Assembly: GCF_901933205.1 (NCBI RefSeq)
Contig: NC_044576.1
Location: forward strand, 11,937,024-12,001,023
DNA: 64,000 nt
DNA from: Camarhynchus parvulus
Lineage: Eukaryota > Chordata > Aves > Passeriformes > Thraupidae
Direction of reading: 5' to 3'
Part shown: positions 35,601 through 48,600 of the stretch, one piece after another
How positions within the stretch are numbered: the stretch's first letter is position 1
Layout: every line of letters starts with the position of its first letter
Made by a program: the position numbers and the translations under genes
Notes under the pieces: generated by a model
The model's database searches: none
What the model was told of the DNA's origin: nothing
The model's input: the letters and a program-made list of their open reading frames with translations, nothing else

Positions 35601-38600
35601 CAGAATTACTGGGGAAACAGTCCAATTGATTTTATTATTATACAGAGTTCCTCACATTTCATTTCAGGCAGCTTCCTACCACAAATTTTAGCAATAACTA
35701 AAAATGCTACACAGCTGATGCACAAAATGCTGGGGCGAAAGATGGTTACCACAGCTTCATGCCACTCCATTCTCCCTCCAGGAGAGCTCCAAATCACTCA
35801 GACACCACTATGTAACCCATGAGTTATTGGTCCATAGCTAAAAGGGCTTACACATTACAGGGCAATAAACAGTGCAGCACTAATATTCACTGATTTGCCC
35901 AAGAAAGCTACAAACATACACATGATGTCATCAGCTCCCAAAAAAAGCAGTTTTCTCAAAGTCTTCTAAATCCCATTCAAAAAAAAATTCCCCAGGGCTG
36001 TGGCAGGCAGGGGGGCAGGCAGAGAGAACTTTCAAGGTGTTATTTCCATACAGACTGAAATTGTTTCCACAGGTACCATAAAGAGAACACGTTTTCTTTG
36101 CAGCAAGTAGCCCACTTTAGTCTGTCCTTTTCATCCTAGAAAGGTCTCTTCACTTAAACAAATAACAATCACAGGTAATAAAAAGATGCAATACAAGAAA
36201 TCAAGCTTATCGGGGCTTTTTTCAATCATGACCAAATATTTTAAATATATACATAACTTGACATTTCCAGAATCAGTTAGGAAAGGATCTCTGTGAAATA
36301 CACAGTATTTGTTTCCAGCAGTCCCCAAAGTTACTATGTCTTTTTGTTTGGTTTTTTTTTTTGTTGTTGTTGTTTTTTTACAAGCCTGGCTACAACTTAG
36401 CAGAGAATTTTTCCTGTCACTTTTTAAGTTTGAAAGAGAACACATAAATGCTGTCATAGTTTCAAGGTTCTGCATCTCTGGGGAAGGGGGGAGTTAGCAA
36501 GACAGAAATACAGTTTTCCTTCTCTATTTTTGATCTCCTAAGTTCAACTTTTCCAAAGGTCACGAAGAAAATATTTTTAAGCACTTGTATTAACAGTGGC
36601 TTACTCACTTCCTTGGATAGACAAGGTCTGCAGCACAGTGACAAGAGAAATACATCAGATGGAACAAATAAGAACTGCTGCCGAAGTAGAATGAGATCCT
36701 TTCACATTTACCTTTTTTAACTTGACAACAGCAATTCAGTGATGGTGAGTTTTGTAAGAAATGAATTTGAGTTATTAGAGGAGATAGACCTTCAAACGAA
36801 TCAATACTAGTGCTTTAAAAAGCCTGCTACAAAAGAAAGTACTATATCTGCTTCTATAGAAACTCCTCCCTAACTCCATAGCAAGATCTCAAATTAGAAG
36901 CACTAGAGGAAAAAAAAGCTCATCACTAGCAAATGCACAGAGAGTAGCAAGCTGCTTCCAGATGTGTAACACAACCCAGACCTTACACAAGTAAGTGGTA
37001 CAAAATGCTTGTTCCATTTTTCTTTCTTGTTTTCTTGCAGTCCACTCTTTAAGGGACATGTAACATATTCTTCTGTGAGGAACAGACACAACGTCAGCCT
37101 GCATCCTTCCCTCAGGCTCTGCTGCCCAGCAAAGAGCAAACATATCTGGACATACGCATTACCTATATTAATGATGGGATCACCTAAAATGGATCCCAGT
37201 CTTAACTGTGCTCAGATTCACAAATTCAGACATAGAGCCATGCTCCATACTGCCCACCTGGCACCTGCCAGAGGGACAGTTCGGCTGTGATTAACACCTT
37301 ACTGATCACAGCCTGAAAAGCCAAGGGCAAGTGAAATGGGCCCTCGTTCACTTCAGTACAAACAGTTCAGCAGCTCCCAGACAGAAGCTGAAATGTCGGA
37401 GGAAGGGGCAATGTAGGCCAGCCCTTCTGAGCAGGAAATCGAACAGACCAGTCCAAAGCAGCAGATTTAGTGCGCGCTGGTTTTCTTATTGTTTAGCTTT
37501 TGGTTTGCCTTTTCTTTTGTTTTCTTTGTTTAAGTGCTACCTAATTATCCACTTACATATGTATAAAACTTCCACCAATACTTGTATCTGGCATCAAGTG
37601 CAGCAGATACTTTGTTAGCATTACCTTTTGAGGTATCAAAAAAAAAGAAGCAAACCACTCAGGAAGATAGAATTAGTTTGAGAATGCAGAACTTTTAAAG
37701 TATCTTCCTGACTGCAATGAGAACAGGTTTAAATATTCACAGACAGTTTAGAGAACAGTCACAACCAAATCTTTTTACTTTACTGGAACAGCTTACATTT
37801 AAACACACACATTAAGAAAACCCCAAAACATTGCAATTATTTTATAACACATGTGACAAACTGAATGCAGGAAACTAATATGGAGTTCATTAACTTGGGA
37901 ACAAACAGTTCTTATAATTAGTTACCAGAAAATATTCAGCATGCATTTACAGGTTTATTCTTGAATCATGAAGTACAACTCTATGCACTAAGGTTGAATA
38001 CCACGGAGGGGGGAAGGAACAAAAACCCTGAAGTAGTTAAAATACCATCAGCTACCCCATGATCTCCTAGATAAAGAACGAAACTTACACTGTCTATTTG
38101 TGCATACAGCCACTCCTATTGTTAGAAAGCTGTTTTTCACCATGCAAAGTGACAGTTTCTGTAGGTTGAACACTAGCATGAGTAAGCTGATAAAAATCAC
38201 GTTAAACTGAGACTTTTATCTCTCTTATACAGCTGGTGCAGATGCAGGCAGTCATACTACTATTAATGTTTCAGATTATTAAAAAGACTGCTTAAGTGGA
38301 AAACGTTTAATATTCATTAAGTCTCTTTCGTATCTGGTTAGATTCTTCCCTCTCCTCTGCCTTGTGCTTCACTTACTACATTTTTTCACCTGGGCCAAAA
38401 AATGCAACTACAAAACCATCATTCTTTTGCTTTTAGAAAACACTCAATGTTGCTAAATAGAAAGGGATTTCTTTCCCTTTGGAAGCTGGAAAGGAACATT
38501 TACTCAGCAGAAAAACATACCCAGCTTTCAACTTAAACCAACAAGTGCTTTTAACATACACTGACTTATGGTAAAAGCAAGTCACACTAACGTAATCTGT

Positions 38601-39000
38601 TCTGATAAGCCATTATTACATATTATTATATTAATAATTAGGCTCCCGGGAATGGGCAGGAAGTACACAGCAATGGAAGATGGGCCCTGGGAGACTGCAC
38701 CGACCAACAGCAGCCCTGAACCCCGCATCCTCAAAGCAAGGGTTCATGACTACTGTGCACAGATTACGTGAGGCCAAATAAATTATACCTCATGCCAAAT
38801 AAATCCCCAGGGGAGAATGACGACAGGAAAAAACCATGCCTAACAATGAAGGCCATGACTTGACCTGCACGGCAAATTTTATTATCACAGTTCATGCAGC
38901 TTTCTGAGTGCTTAGTAAATGCATAAATGTCCTTAAAGTATTAACTTTATTTCCTAAAACAACCTTGTTCCATCGCAACCACACCTTAAACTGTGGCTCC
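32681..39000. other. AT-rich non-coding stretch
   Basis: No gene is supported. An AT-rich imperfect repeat is listed at about 33550-33596, and a T-rich low-complexity tract is present at about 36338-36379. Several short frames show no domains. Confidence 0.55.
33550..33596. repeat. Imperfect AT-rich tandem repeat
   Basis: Four degenerate copies of an ATATATAGAA-like unit, roughly 10-14 bases each, follow one another. This is a small decayed minisatellite with no evident function. Confidence 0.55.
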
Positions 39001-39029
39001 AGTAGGCTGCTGTGTGAAAATGAATTTGT

Positions 39030-39520
39030 TAGTGAGAGCCACAAACTTGAGCTGCATCCCATCAGAGGCCTCTGGGCCGTGTGCGCCAAGCTCCACACCA
39101 AAGCGGGATGGTTTGGGTGGGAAGGGGCCTTTCCACCTTTCCCTGCAAGATGGGAGCATGGGGCTGCTCGCAGCCAGGGGCTGAAGCCCCCCTGCCCCTC
39201 AGCATGGCCATGGGGCCCGCTCCCCACAGGCACAGCCATGGGGCCTGCTGCCCACAGGCACCGTGCCCGGCCTCAGCCCGGACCGTGCCCAGGCCCTGCT
39301 GCTGCGCCCCTCATGGCTCTCTCCCCTCAGGATCCTTCCTCTTAATTGCCTCCACTGCCCTCACTCCAGAGCAGCTGCAGGGAGCCTCAGAGCCCCTCCA
39401 CAGAGCTGTGTCCCATGTCCCTCTGAAGATGGGGTGCTCAGGGCACCAGCAGCTCTGCCACAGTCCTCGCACGCCCAAGATACCACTCATCCTCCTCAGG
39501 CCTCCATTAAAAAATAAGCA
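39030..39520. other. GC-rich patch with a 28-bp tandem duplication
   Basis: This block is much richer in G and C than its flanks. It has overlapping open frames of up to 160 codons on both strands, the expected by-product of GC-rich, stop-poor sequence. It contains a two-copy tandem repeat of about 28 bp at 39207-39262. CpG density is only moderate and I see no clear promoter elements. It could be a decayed CpG island, an old exon-bearing segment or a repeat family I do not recognise. Confidence 0.45.
39207..39262. repeat. Two-copy 28-bp tandem duplication
   Basis: The unit begins GCCATGGGGCC and ends CCCACAGGCAC; the second copy starts at 39235 with only a few substitutions. It lies within the GC-rich patch and likely arose by replication slippage. 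Confidence 0.7.
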
Positions 39521-40284
39521 AACTTATAGCCCTTTTGGAAATAAACATAATAAAAAAATTTAAAAGGTGTCTCAATTTTAAGAGTTAACACAAAAAAAAA
39601 GAGAGAAAAAAAAAAGGTGAAGTAGCTTGAGTTCATCTCCTCAGTGGTAATAAATAAGGCCTAAGCTTGGAGGCAAAGTTAACCACAATCCTGGGACTCG
39701 ATCCAAGTCTCCCATGACAATAGGAAAACATTAGAACTCTAACATTCAAAATATTATTTAACTTTTAAAGCCTTAGCACAGTTCAAAGTCTCCTTTGTGG
39801 AACAGCGCTTTTGAAAATGTCGGTTGCCTTCCAGAGACCATTTCCTCCTAATCAGGCCCGGCATTATTTAAATAGCGAGGAATACCAGCAAGAATAGGAA
39901 TCGCTTGGCTGAGCCAGGAAGGGAGAGAGTCTTTAAAATGACTGCAGAATTTTTAAATGCTGGTAAAAGGCCTAATCCTATATAATGATTTACAAAATGA
40001 CAAGGAATATAGATTTACTGTGACAGTTTGAAAGGATACCAACATAAATAAAATTACTGCACACATGATGGCAGCCCCCCCACTGTCCCCTCAGTGGCTG
40101 CTGTGCCCATAACCAGAGCCCTTCACCACCCAGGCCTCTCTCAGAGGCAAAGCCAAGGAAAAAACAGAGCAACTTAAAAAGCAAATTATTTGGTCCAAAG
40201 TCAGAAATTCTTTCCAAAGCACCAGCTTATTCTTGCCAGCACAGCAGTTCATGGGTAACACTTCTTTGTATGGTTAATCTAGAT

Positions 40285-40377
40285 CTAAAAACAAAACAAA
40301 AAAAGGACAACTTTTTATCCCTCTCTCCTCACAAAAAAAACCAAAACAAAAACAAAACAAAAACACAAAAAAACCCA
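40285..40377. repeat. A-rich (AAAAC)n-like tract
   Basis: Runs of A interrupted by single C, in two blocks separated by a short unique piece. It is similar in style to the tract near 4.7 kb and is probably a decayed simple repeat. Confidence 0.6.
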
Positions 40378-41772
40378 ACTCTACAAAACTTAAACCCAAG
40401 AGTTTTAGTTTTATTCATTAAGTTTCCAACTGCAGTAGTGTGGCTGCAATACACAGGGCCAGAGCGCAGCACCAAGTATGCGGAGACCAAACACACCCAG
40501 CATTTCTCCAGCCAGTAAGTGCAATGTGGGTCAGGAAGGCCTGGTACCATTTATTTATGGCATTTTTAATATACAGATGGCATACAGCCCCACTTAAACA
40601 TTTCTCTGCTGAAGGGCAGATGAGGCAGCAGCAGGGCTGATGGCTCATGTGCCCTCCCCACCATCAGGCCCCCGTTGCTGTGCTGGGGTCTGCACAGCCC
40701 AATTATGCAGGTGCTGAGGGACCAGTTTTGCTCTGCTGAAGCAAAGCCATTCAGCTCCCAGCTGTCCAGCAAACGCACCCAAGTGTGCAGGGAGGGAGCA
40801 GCTGCTCTTCCCTGCCTCCACAGTGCCAGGCAGCTGGGCTGTTGCTGTCCACAGGCAGGCCCACCCTACAGCAGCCCACACCCCCAGCTTCTGCATTCGC
40901 TTTCCTGCGGTCTGGATCCTCCTGCATCCATACTGAGGGGGGAATCCCTCTCCTGAAATGGGGCCACCCTCCTCCTTCTCCTAGATGCTGTGTCCCTTTA
41001 TACTGCTGCACTCACTGCCTCCTCACAGCCAGTGTCAAGCATCTTCTGTAATGTGAAATTATTGAATAAATATGATGAATGCTCCCTCCCCAGCAGAGCC
41101 ATGCCAAAGACTGTAAGCAGGTCATTAACTGCCAAGGTCATCTTGTTTGTGAAAAAGAAAGGAAAACATTACCATTAAGACTCTAATACGGTAAAACAGC
41201 AATGACGGCAACAAGGAAACATAAGCTTAATGTTTCCTTTAACCCTCACTTAAAAACACATCTGAAGTCATCTGATTCAGCCACATGACTTTGCAAATTA
41301 CCATTCATTGAGCAGGTCTGGGCTGGATTCAGCCCAGTTTCACACTTGTACCACACATGTACCCCAACAGTTTGTGCAGGATCTGTCAAACCTTATCTCA
41401 AAGCAGAACGCAATGAATCAATCTGATGTTTCAAAGTCATCAGGAGGGCCACCAATCCCCTCCTACCCATCAGCTTTTAGGGCACATTACTGAATCTTTG
41501 CATGGCCATGTGGGACTTGCCTGGGTGCAGCAGCAACCTCCCTGCAATCCCCAGTAGACTCCCCAGCCTCCCCCTCCTTTCCTGCAGGGAGCATATAAAT
41601 TTTTCTCCATCTGAGCCTTAACTACTGTTTGTCTGCAGACTTGTAAAATACACTAAGAAATGCCTAATGAGACACTGATCTGGCATCCAAATGTTCTCCC
41701 CCTGCATTTCCCCAGCGGGCCGTTGCCTGAGCAGCACACACGTTGAGGCTGTAATTTGTTTGCCAGCTCTCC

Positions 41773-41791
41773 AAGGAAGGAAGGAAGGAAA
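41773..41791. repeat. (AAGG)n microsatellite
   Basis: Four to five perfect AAGG units are followed by a GGGC/GGGT-rich segment. Confidence 0.8.
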
Positions 41792-41884
41792 GTGGGCGGG
41801 TGGGTGAGAGTTGGAGTCAGTGCAACATCAGCACATGGCTGGCTTGCACATGTTTTCAGTCACTCACTACTAAGAAAATACATA

Positions 41885-41896
41885 CACACACACACA
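41885..41896. repeat. Short (CA)n microsatellite
   Basis: About six CA units in AT-rich DNA; nothing else is notable. Confidence 0.8.
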
Positions 41897-44800
41897 AACG
41901 CTGAAGGCCAAATGAAGACAAGGAGGTTGCTAGGATAACATCACTTCCTTCACACCAGGAGCTAATAAAATAAGTAAAAAAACACAGCTCTCAAGACAAA
42001 GACTGATACATGCTAAGATTTTGAGAGCCTATGAAAATGAAGTCCTTCCCAGTTCCAGGCAGCTGCACTTCTGTACTACCAGGAACCTTGCAAATTATTT
42101 ATCTTACAGTAGCACTGTAAAAGTAGCTTCTGCACACCAACTAGGGAAGTCCAGGCAAAGGATGGTTAACCTCATGTGTTGACTTTTTCCTCTCCACCAC
42201 AAATCAATTAATACCAAACCAGAGCACCCTGTTTTATTACTGGGGACACCCAGACACTCAAAGCAATCTTTTCCAAGTTCCTTTAGAAGTTTGGATGGGA
42301 AACATTAGCTGAAATCAGAAAACCACACCCTGGAGTTCAGTGACCCAAAGCCAAGCCTCCTGCCCTCTAACTGAGCACTTAACTCTTGCCAGAGAGAGCC
42401 TGAACATGTAGACAAAAGCATCTCACAGGCTGGTGAGCTGTTCCCTTGCCTGCTGCTGCCAGAAGGAGTTACCCATTGGCTAGGTTTGCATTCTCTGAAT
42501 GCATCTTTAATACTGCAGCATAAGGCCTTGCAGTATTTAATAAAAAAAAAAAAAAGTATTTTTGAAAGGACGTTCAATATTTTAAAAACCTGAAATAGGT
42601 TCCACACTACAAATATTTACATACATTCTTAACTTTATGTGCAAGGAGTTTGACTAAGTTAAAAAACCCATTTTTATGTCTAACCTTAACTATGTATATA
42701 AATATTTACAGGATTGTGACTTTGATTTCCCTCCCCTGTGCTTAGTACATCACCTGGCTCTTGAGTGGCTGGGGTCAAAGAAGTGAGCTGCTTTCTCAGT
42801 GTCATGAATTATCCCTATCCTGCATTGCCTGGCTTGCTAACAGAGGAGAAACAATGGGGAAATCCAAAACCTAAAACCCCAAGCTGCTTTTAAGTGGTTA
42901 GCATTCTGCAAAAACACTGTCAATGAACTAGACTGAAACCTGAATATTCAACTGTACATATTCTGAAACCTCATGCAGATTAATTTGAGCGGGTATTAAA
43001 GAGATGCTGTAAACCCATTTTGCTCTCTTCCTGCAAAAACTTACAGTGGAGTTAGTCACATGGGAGTTAGTAATGTGGCACCTCATGTAGCCTCAGTGGT
43101 GTGCACACAGATAAGCCTGTGACCTCTAAAGGCAGGGCCATTTAAAAAGCTTCAGGATTAAAAACAAAAAAATCAAAACAAAACTTTTACTAGTTTAATC
43201 CAGGTTTTATTCACAATTATCAAAATTTGGAAAGATACAAAAGACGTTTTATGAATATGAGCAGCAGCACTCCCTTCTTGGTTCCCAGGAAGCAGGGCGG
43301 TGCCTGCTCTTCACCTTCCCCATAAACCCACAGCATACAGATAGGGAAAAAAAATGCTGTAGGCAGCTTAATTTCCACTATTGCAACAAGGCTCAATCAG
43401 TTTAAACTGCATACTCACCTCTTCTTTCTTTGGCATCAGTCACAAGAAACATTTAAAACCAATAAGTTGTTAATACAAATGTTACTTTCAGAGGTTTGTT
43501 TATGTGTTTGATAGCACTTAGGCTTCACAACTTTTAACTATTTCCTCCCAAAGACCAGTTCATCTGCTTGTTTCCTCTGTTTGTGTAGTCTTTGATAGTG
43601 AAGTAGGACAGATAAAAAATTAAATGCTTTAAGTGCGTGCATTTTTTTTCTTTAAAACCAAGCCTGGCAGAGTGATTAATTAACAGTCAAAAACCCCCAA
43701 ACCATTTTCTCTTTAGAAGAAAATCCTGTATTTATTTTGCACTACAGTATAAATAATATCTTCTATAACTTTTTATTAATTTGTAATGCACTTTAGTCTC
43801 ACCAATAATTTCTGAAACCAGTACAGTTCTTACAGCTACCAGAACACAGCATCCCATCAAACTGGAGTGCCAATTTCCCTAACATGACATTAATGGATGC
43901 AAGCAGTCTCTTAACTTGGGTAAGGCTAGAGATGCAAAATCAAATGTCTGTGTACAAACTGATTTCAATAATATCCTATCAGAATTTAATATATTAATGA
44001 AAAGGATTTTAAACAATACAATTTCTCTAAATTCAATCAGTGCTGCTCAACAGATACAGTTATGAAATATCACAATGAATATTAATGGAAGAGGCTTACA
44101 CTATGTTATTCTTGATATCCTGACACACAAAGATTTCACTACGGTAATTTGCTTGGAATATAATTAAAAGAACCAATCACAAAAAGAAAAACCAAAACAC
44201 CTGGAAAAATGAATCTGTTTCCTTGATTTCTAGAAATAGTCTATAAACTTGAAAAACTTCAATAATTTGGAGATGTTTGGAAGTCTTACTTCATGCTATT
44301 TGAAAGTATCAAATTTTCAGAAACAGCATGCAGTGGAACAGGGACTGGTTTCAGGCATTTTACTTTATCAGTTGCCTTAAGAAAAATCAGCATTTTTTCA
44401 AGAAAAATCCTATTTTTAATAAAAACAAAATTTGGAAAGAGAAATTGACGTGAGACATGAATGTATTGACAATTTCTGTTTTCAGCCACAAAACATTCTT
44501 TTCGTGAGGCCTGAGAATTTCTAAGTTTGATTTTAAACATTTTTTTAATTATCCGGAGCTATTAAAAGCTATTTTACAATAAAGGCTGATGCACAAAACA
44601 TCTGTGTATGACGCTATCAGCTCTATTCCAATTTGAACATTAATGTCTTTATCAAAATCTTTATGCTATATGGCACCACAAACATCAATCTACTCAAAAT
44701 CTGTCAACAACATCAGGACAAAGTCTAGACCAAGGTCACAGGTCTACTTCACTGAGATGGCTTGGAGTGCCCACAGTAAAACGCACACAAATACTGGCCA

Positions 44801-45285
44801 GTTTAAGGTTCTGGCTTGCTTTTTTTATTCAGGGAAATTTTCTCCAATACCTGAAGATGACTGGTTTATGCATTTCTGTTCAACAGAGGCTCTGGCACTT
44901 CATTTGTGTAAGGCATGAAGAGTGATAACATCCCTTAACTAACCCATGCACAGTAAACAGAGAGAACATTTAATTCCATGGGACATGGGGCACCCCACAG
45001 ATGTAACACATCTACACCCACAAGGCAGCCAGAGTGACTTATTGCACACTCCCAAGGGGACAGGGCCACTCGTGGTCTGATCCCGGAGCTCCAGCCCCCG
45101 CACCCGCAGTAACAGAACACCTCTGAAAATACAGATCGAAGAAACACAGCATGCCACGGGCTTTAGGAAACATAACAAAAATAATTCAAAATCACAACTA
45201 GCATTTAGACAACATGCTCGTTTTAATAACAAGGGTTATTTTTGTTATCATGGTGCCCAGGAGCTCCAGCCACCAATCAGGGCTC

Positions 45286-45600
45286 CCACCACAGCAGGCC
45301 GGCACACCATGCACAAGGCACCCTTTCAGCACAGCTTCTGCTGCGGCACTTCAGCCCCCGAACGAGGCTCTAAAGCTGCAGAAACGGAGCAGGGAGCAGG
45401 AGAGGCACAGAGCCAGGGGCTGCTGCCAGCTGGCCACAGTGAGGCCACGGCTCCCGGAAAGAGCCGCCTGCGCTGGACCGCCCGCCCCGCCCGGGCACCC
45501 ACAGGAGTCACCCACCAGCCGCTGGCTCCCTCCACCAAGGGTGGGAACAGCAGATGCCAGGAGGAACACTTCAAGGCTGCAAGCTGGAGCTTGGCTCTCC
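45286..45600. promoter_or_regulatory. Small CpG-rich patch, possible orphan CpG island
   Basis: The patch has at least a dozen CpG dinucleotides, concentrated at 45440-45500 where GC-box-like CCGCCC sequences occur, within otherwise CpG-poor DNA. Open frames on both strands (up to 173 codons on plus) are the expected consequence of GC content and have no recognisable domains. It may be a small unmethylated island at an enhancer or a non-coding RNA promoter, or simply a GC-rich relic. Confidence 0.35.
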
Positions 45601-48600
45601 CTTTCGGGTTTTAGCTTTCAATCTTACTGCATAATTTGTGACAATACACAGCCGCCTTTTCTGCCAGGGGTAAGTGTGATAGAAGTATCCCATAGCCACA
45701 CCAACCACAGGGGAGGATGGGCTTCGACCTCCTGATATCTCCTCCCTGACTGCACAGTGCTAAGTTCCCACGACCTGGTTTGACAGAAAAGGAAATAACG
45801 CATTTCAGTTGAAACACAGGTTGTTCAAAGGAAAACAAAAAGTGTCTCCTAAGATCTGCATTAGGGCTTTTAGTCTGTGGAAAGCATAGTCACCTTCTGC
45901 AAAACAGAAGCCTCAGAGAGGGGGGGGGTACTTAGTCCCAATTGGACAAACTAACCAGGACGATGTAGCACAGCTGGTTTCAGTGGCAGTTCACACACTA
46001 TGTCACAGGACATACAAGGGCATTTTAAAAGGCTCAGATCTCCAGCAATCCCAAACTACCTATTCTATCCCTGGGACAGCACCAGGCAGCATGGGGAGGA
46101 ACACGGCTTGAGGGAGACTACTCTGCATGACGGGTAGCCCCGGCCCTGTCATGCTTCCTCAGTGCCCTGAACCACAGCCCAGCTGGAGACGGAGCTCTTC
46201 CAGCATCTTTTCACTTCTCCAGGACAGGTAGCTGGAGATGGCAGAAGCCTCCAGCCTCCCAAGATCATCCAGTGGACAAAGGGCTTTAGGCAGGAACTTG
46301 CATGGGCATGGTCCTGCAGAACCAAGCTCCTTTTGTTTGGGTCTTGCTTTCAGGACTCCTGACCATTTCCAGAAGCTGCTCTAACAGCGAATAAGCGGTG
46401 CCCAATGTAGGGAAGGTTACGCGCAATTCAGGTTTTCATTTAGTGGGAATCTACCTGCCCCCAGCAACAGATGCTCTCGTACTAATAGGAAAACAAGTTT
46501 ATGCAAATCAAAATATTGTGGTTTTAATCACTTGATCCAATCTATTTACAAGCTGGGTTTATTATTTTCTGCTAATTGTGAGGCTGTGGATCTGTCTTAT
46601 TTTCCTAGGCAAGAGAGCTAGTTCAAGCAATCTTTCTGCCTCCACGTCTGCCACACAGCTCTGCTTCCGAATCCTCTGCTGCTGCCCATGTGCTGCTCAC
46701 AGGTGATTGGTGCAGGTACAGAGGGAAACAGACTAGGGAAAAAACATGTAAGAAACACAAAAGGGTTTTTTTGTTTCCATCCTCATCAGTTCAGCAGTCT
46801 GGTTCATTGTGCACCTGCACAAATATTTATGCTAACACAGCATAAGGATGGGAATAACATACAGCAGGGAACCAAGAGGCTTAAGTAGCCCTGACAGCAC
46901 AAAACCACAGGATGGAAAGAGGGGTTGTCCACCTTTCTCACAGAGCAGCATGTTCACACTAGGCATCATGGTACAGCTCCCCTCAGTATTAATGGCATCA
47001 TTAATTCCTGTCCAGGAGAAGTGAATGCAGAAAGCCATAAAAGATTCTGACCCATATACAAGCCACCCACCATGGTGCAGTGATGGCCCCTTGCTTCCAT
47101 GCCACCCTACCTTTCCTGATTCCCTTTAGCCTGTGTCAGTGGCACACAGTCAACACCACCTCCAGGACACAATTTATCTGTTCCTGTGAGAGGCACAGAT
47201 GGGACCCAGCACACTTGCACACTTTCCCCTCTGTTATTGCTGCTAGCACAGAGGATGGAGGAAAGGAGAGGAATGTGGCCATGCTAGGGACACCACAGTC
47301 AAAGCCCTCTGTTGCTAGCACCAAAGCTTGCACATTCTCCAGCTTATCTTCAAAAAGTCACCATGGCACCAGCCAATGAATGGTACCCTTCAGCTAGCTC
47401 AGTATTAAATCAGGTGAGGCTGGTAAGAGGTATTCAGTTCAATGGGACTTAGAGGGAAAAAAAATGCACAGGAAGGTGTCTGAACACATTGACTATGTTA
47501 CATAAAGATAAAAACTCAGAAAAATAGCTTCTCTTGTACACTTGTCAATGTCAGAAGAATATCCTATAAAAGAAAAAAAGAGTTTCTAGAATACCAGGTT
47601 GTTGCACTGTTCTGAGATGTATGAAAATAGTTTTCGTTTTTTGGGGGAACTGCGAAGTGCCTGGACACTGAGAAGGAAAAGTGTCACAGCCTGAAGCCTG
47701 TTGAGCTGAGCTCAAAGGGAGGTCCTGGCCCTTCATCTGCTTATCTGGGGTGTTCTAATGTTCCTTTCATTGATGCAGAAAGCAGGCAGTCATGGACATT
47801 GGTATCAATCGTTGCTAAGTCAGCTGAAAATGAAACTTAACAAAAAAACAAACAAAGAAACAACAAAACCAGCCACAATGAAAACATTCCAAAACCACAA
47901 GTCTTCTCTCAATCCAGTGATCAAATCCTGCTGCCCAGTGGGGGAGAGGGGTGGGGTGTAAACTGGGACACAATTATCTCATACTTTCATGATTCTATTC
48001 AAAGGACCATTTCTAATGAACACTTTATTTGAATGATTTATGTAAACAGTTTCAAGTACAACAGAAAGACATCTACATTCTAACCACAAGCACAGCACAG
48101 CAAAACTGCTGAGAAATCCTTGCAGATACTCAAGTTCCCCTGTCACAGTGAGGACAGGACAGCGCTGCAGTCACACCTGCAGCAGCACTGGGGCAGTGCT
48201 TGTTAGGGTTCCTGGTATTCACCAGGATGTGTGCTGCATCATGGAGCTGTGCTCCGCAACACCAGAGCCAGGGGAGCCTCACACCTGAGCCAGACACCCA
48301 GCACCCACAGCTGGGCTGCCCTGCCCACACTGCAGCCCCCACATGCCCCTGTGTGTGTTTGCAACATCTCCCATCATGGACAACAAACTGACAGAACAGG
48401 AACTCCAAAGGGTACTCTTGCAGGACTGCATATTAACGCTGTGAATGAATGTCTGCCAGCTGCAGCACCTTTCTGGAGCAGGGCACTGGTGTCACATTCA
48501 CTTGTCTAAGCAAAGCAGCAGTAACTTCTGGTCATCAAAACTTCTAAGCCATTAATTTATCAAGATTAAAGTCTATTAACCAGAACCCAAGAGATTAAGG

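Larger units (their letters stand above)
39521..45285. other. Non-coding stretch with simple repeats
   Basis: No gene is supported. It holds an A-rich tract (40285-40377), an (AAGG)n run (41773-41791) and a short (CA)n run (41885-41896). The slightly GC-richer segment at 40.6-41.05 kb carries many overlapping short frames on both strands, without recognisable domains. Confidence 0.5.

Noticed and set aside
39081..39563. Plus-strand open frame of 160 codons
   Set aside because: It overlaps a 145-codon frame and a minus frame in a GC-rich patch and includes the 28-bp slippage duplication; no protein family recognised.
39691..39708. tRNA B-box-like sequence GGGACTCGATCC
   Set aside because: No matching A box at the right distance and no acceptor or anticodon stems could be folded around it.
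43414..43419. Very strong minus-strand donor AAGAG|GTGAGTATG
   Set aside because: No convincing acceptor at exon distance; an isolated donor is not evidence of a gene.
45214..45735. Plus-strand open frame of 173 codons
   Set aside because: It sits on the small GC-rich patch, has frames open on both strands and no recognisable domain or splice context.
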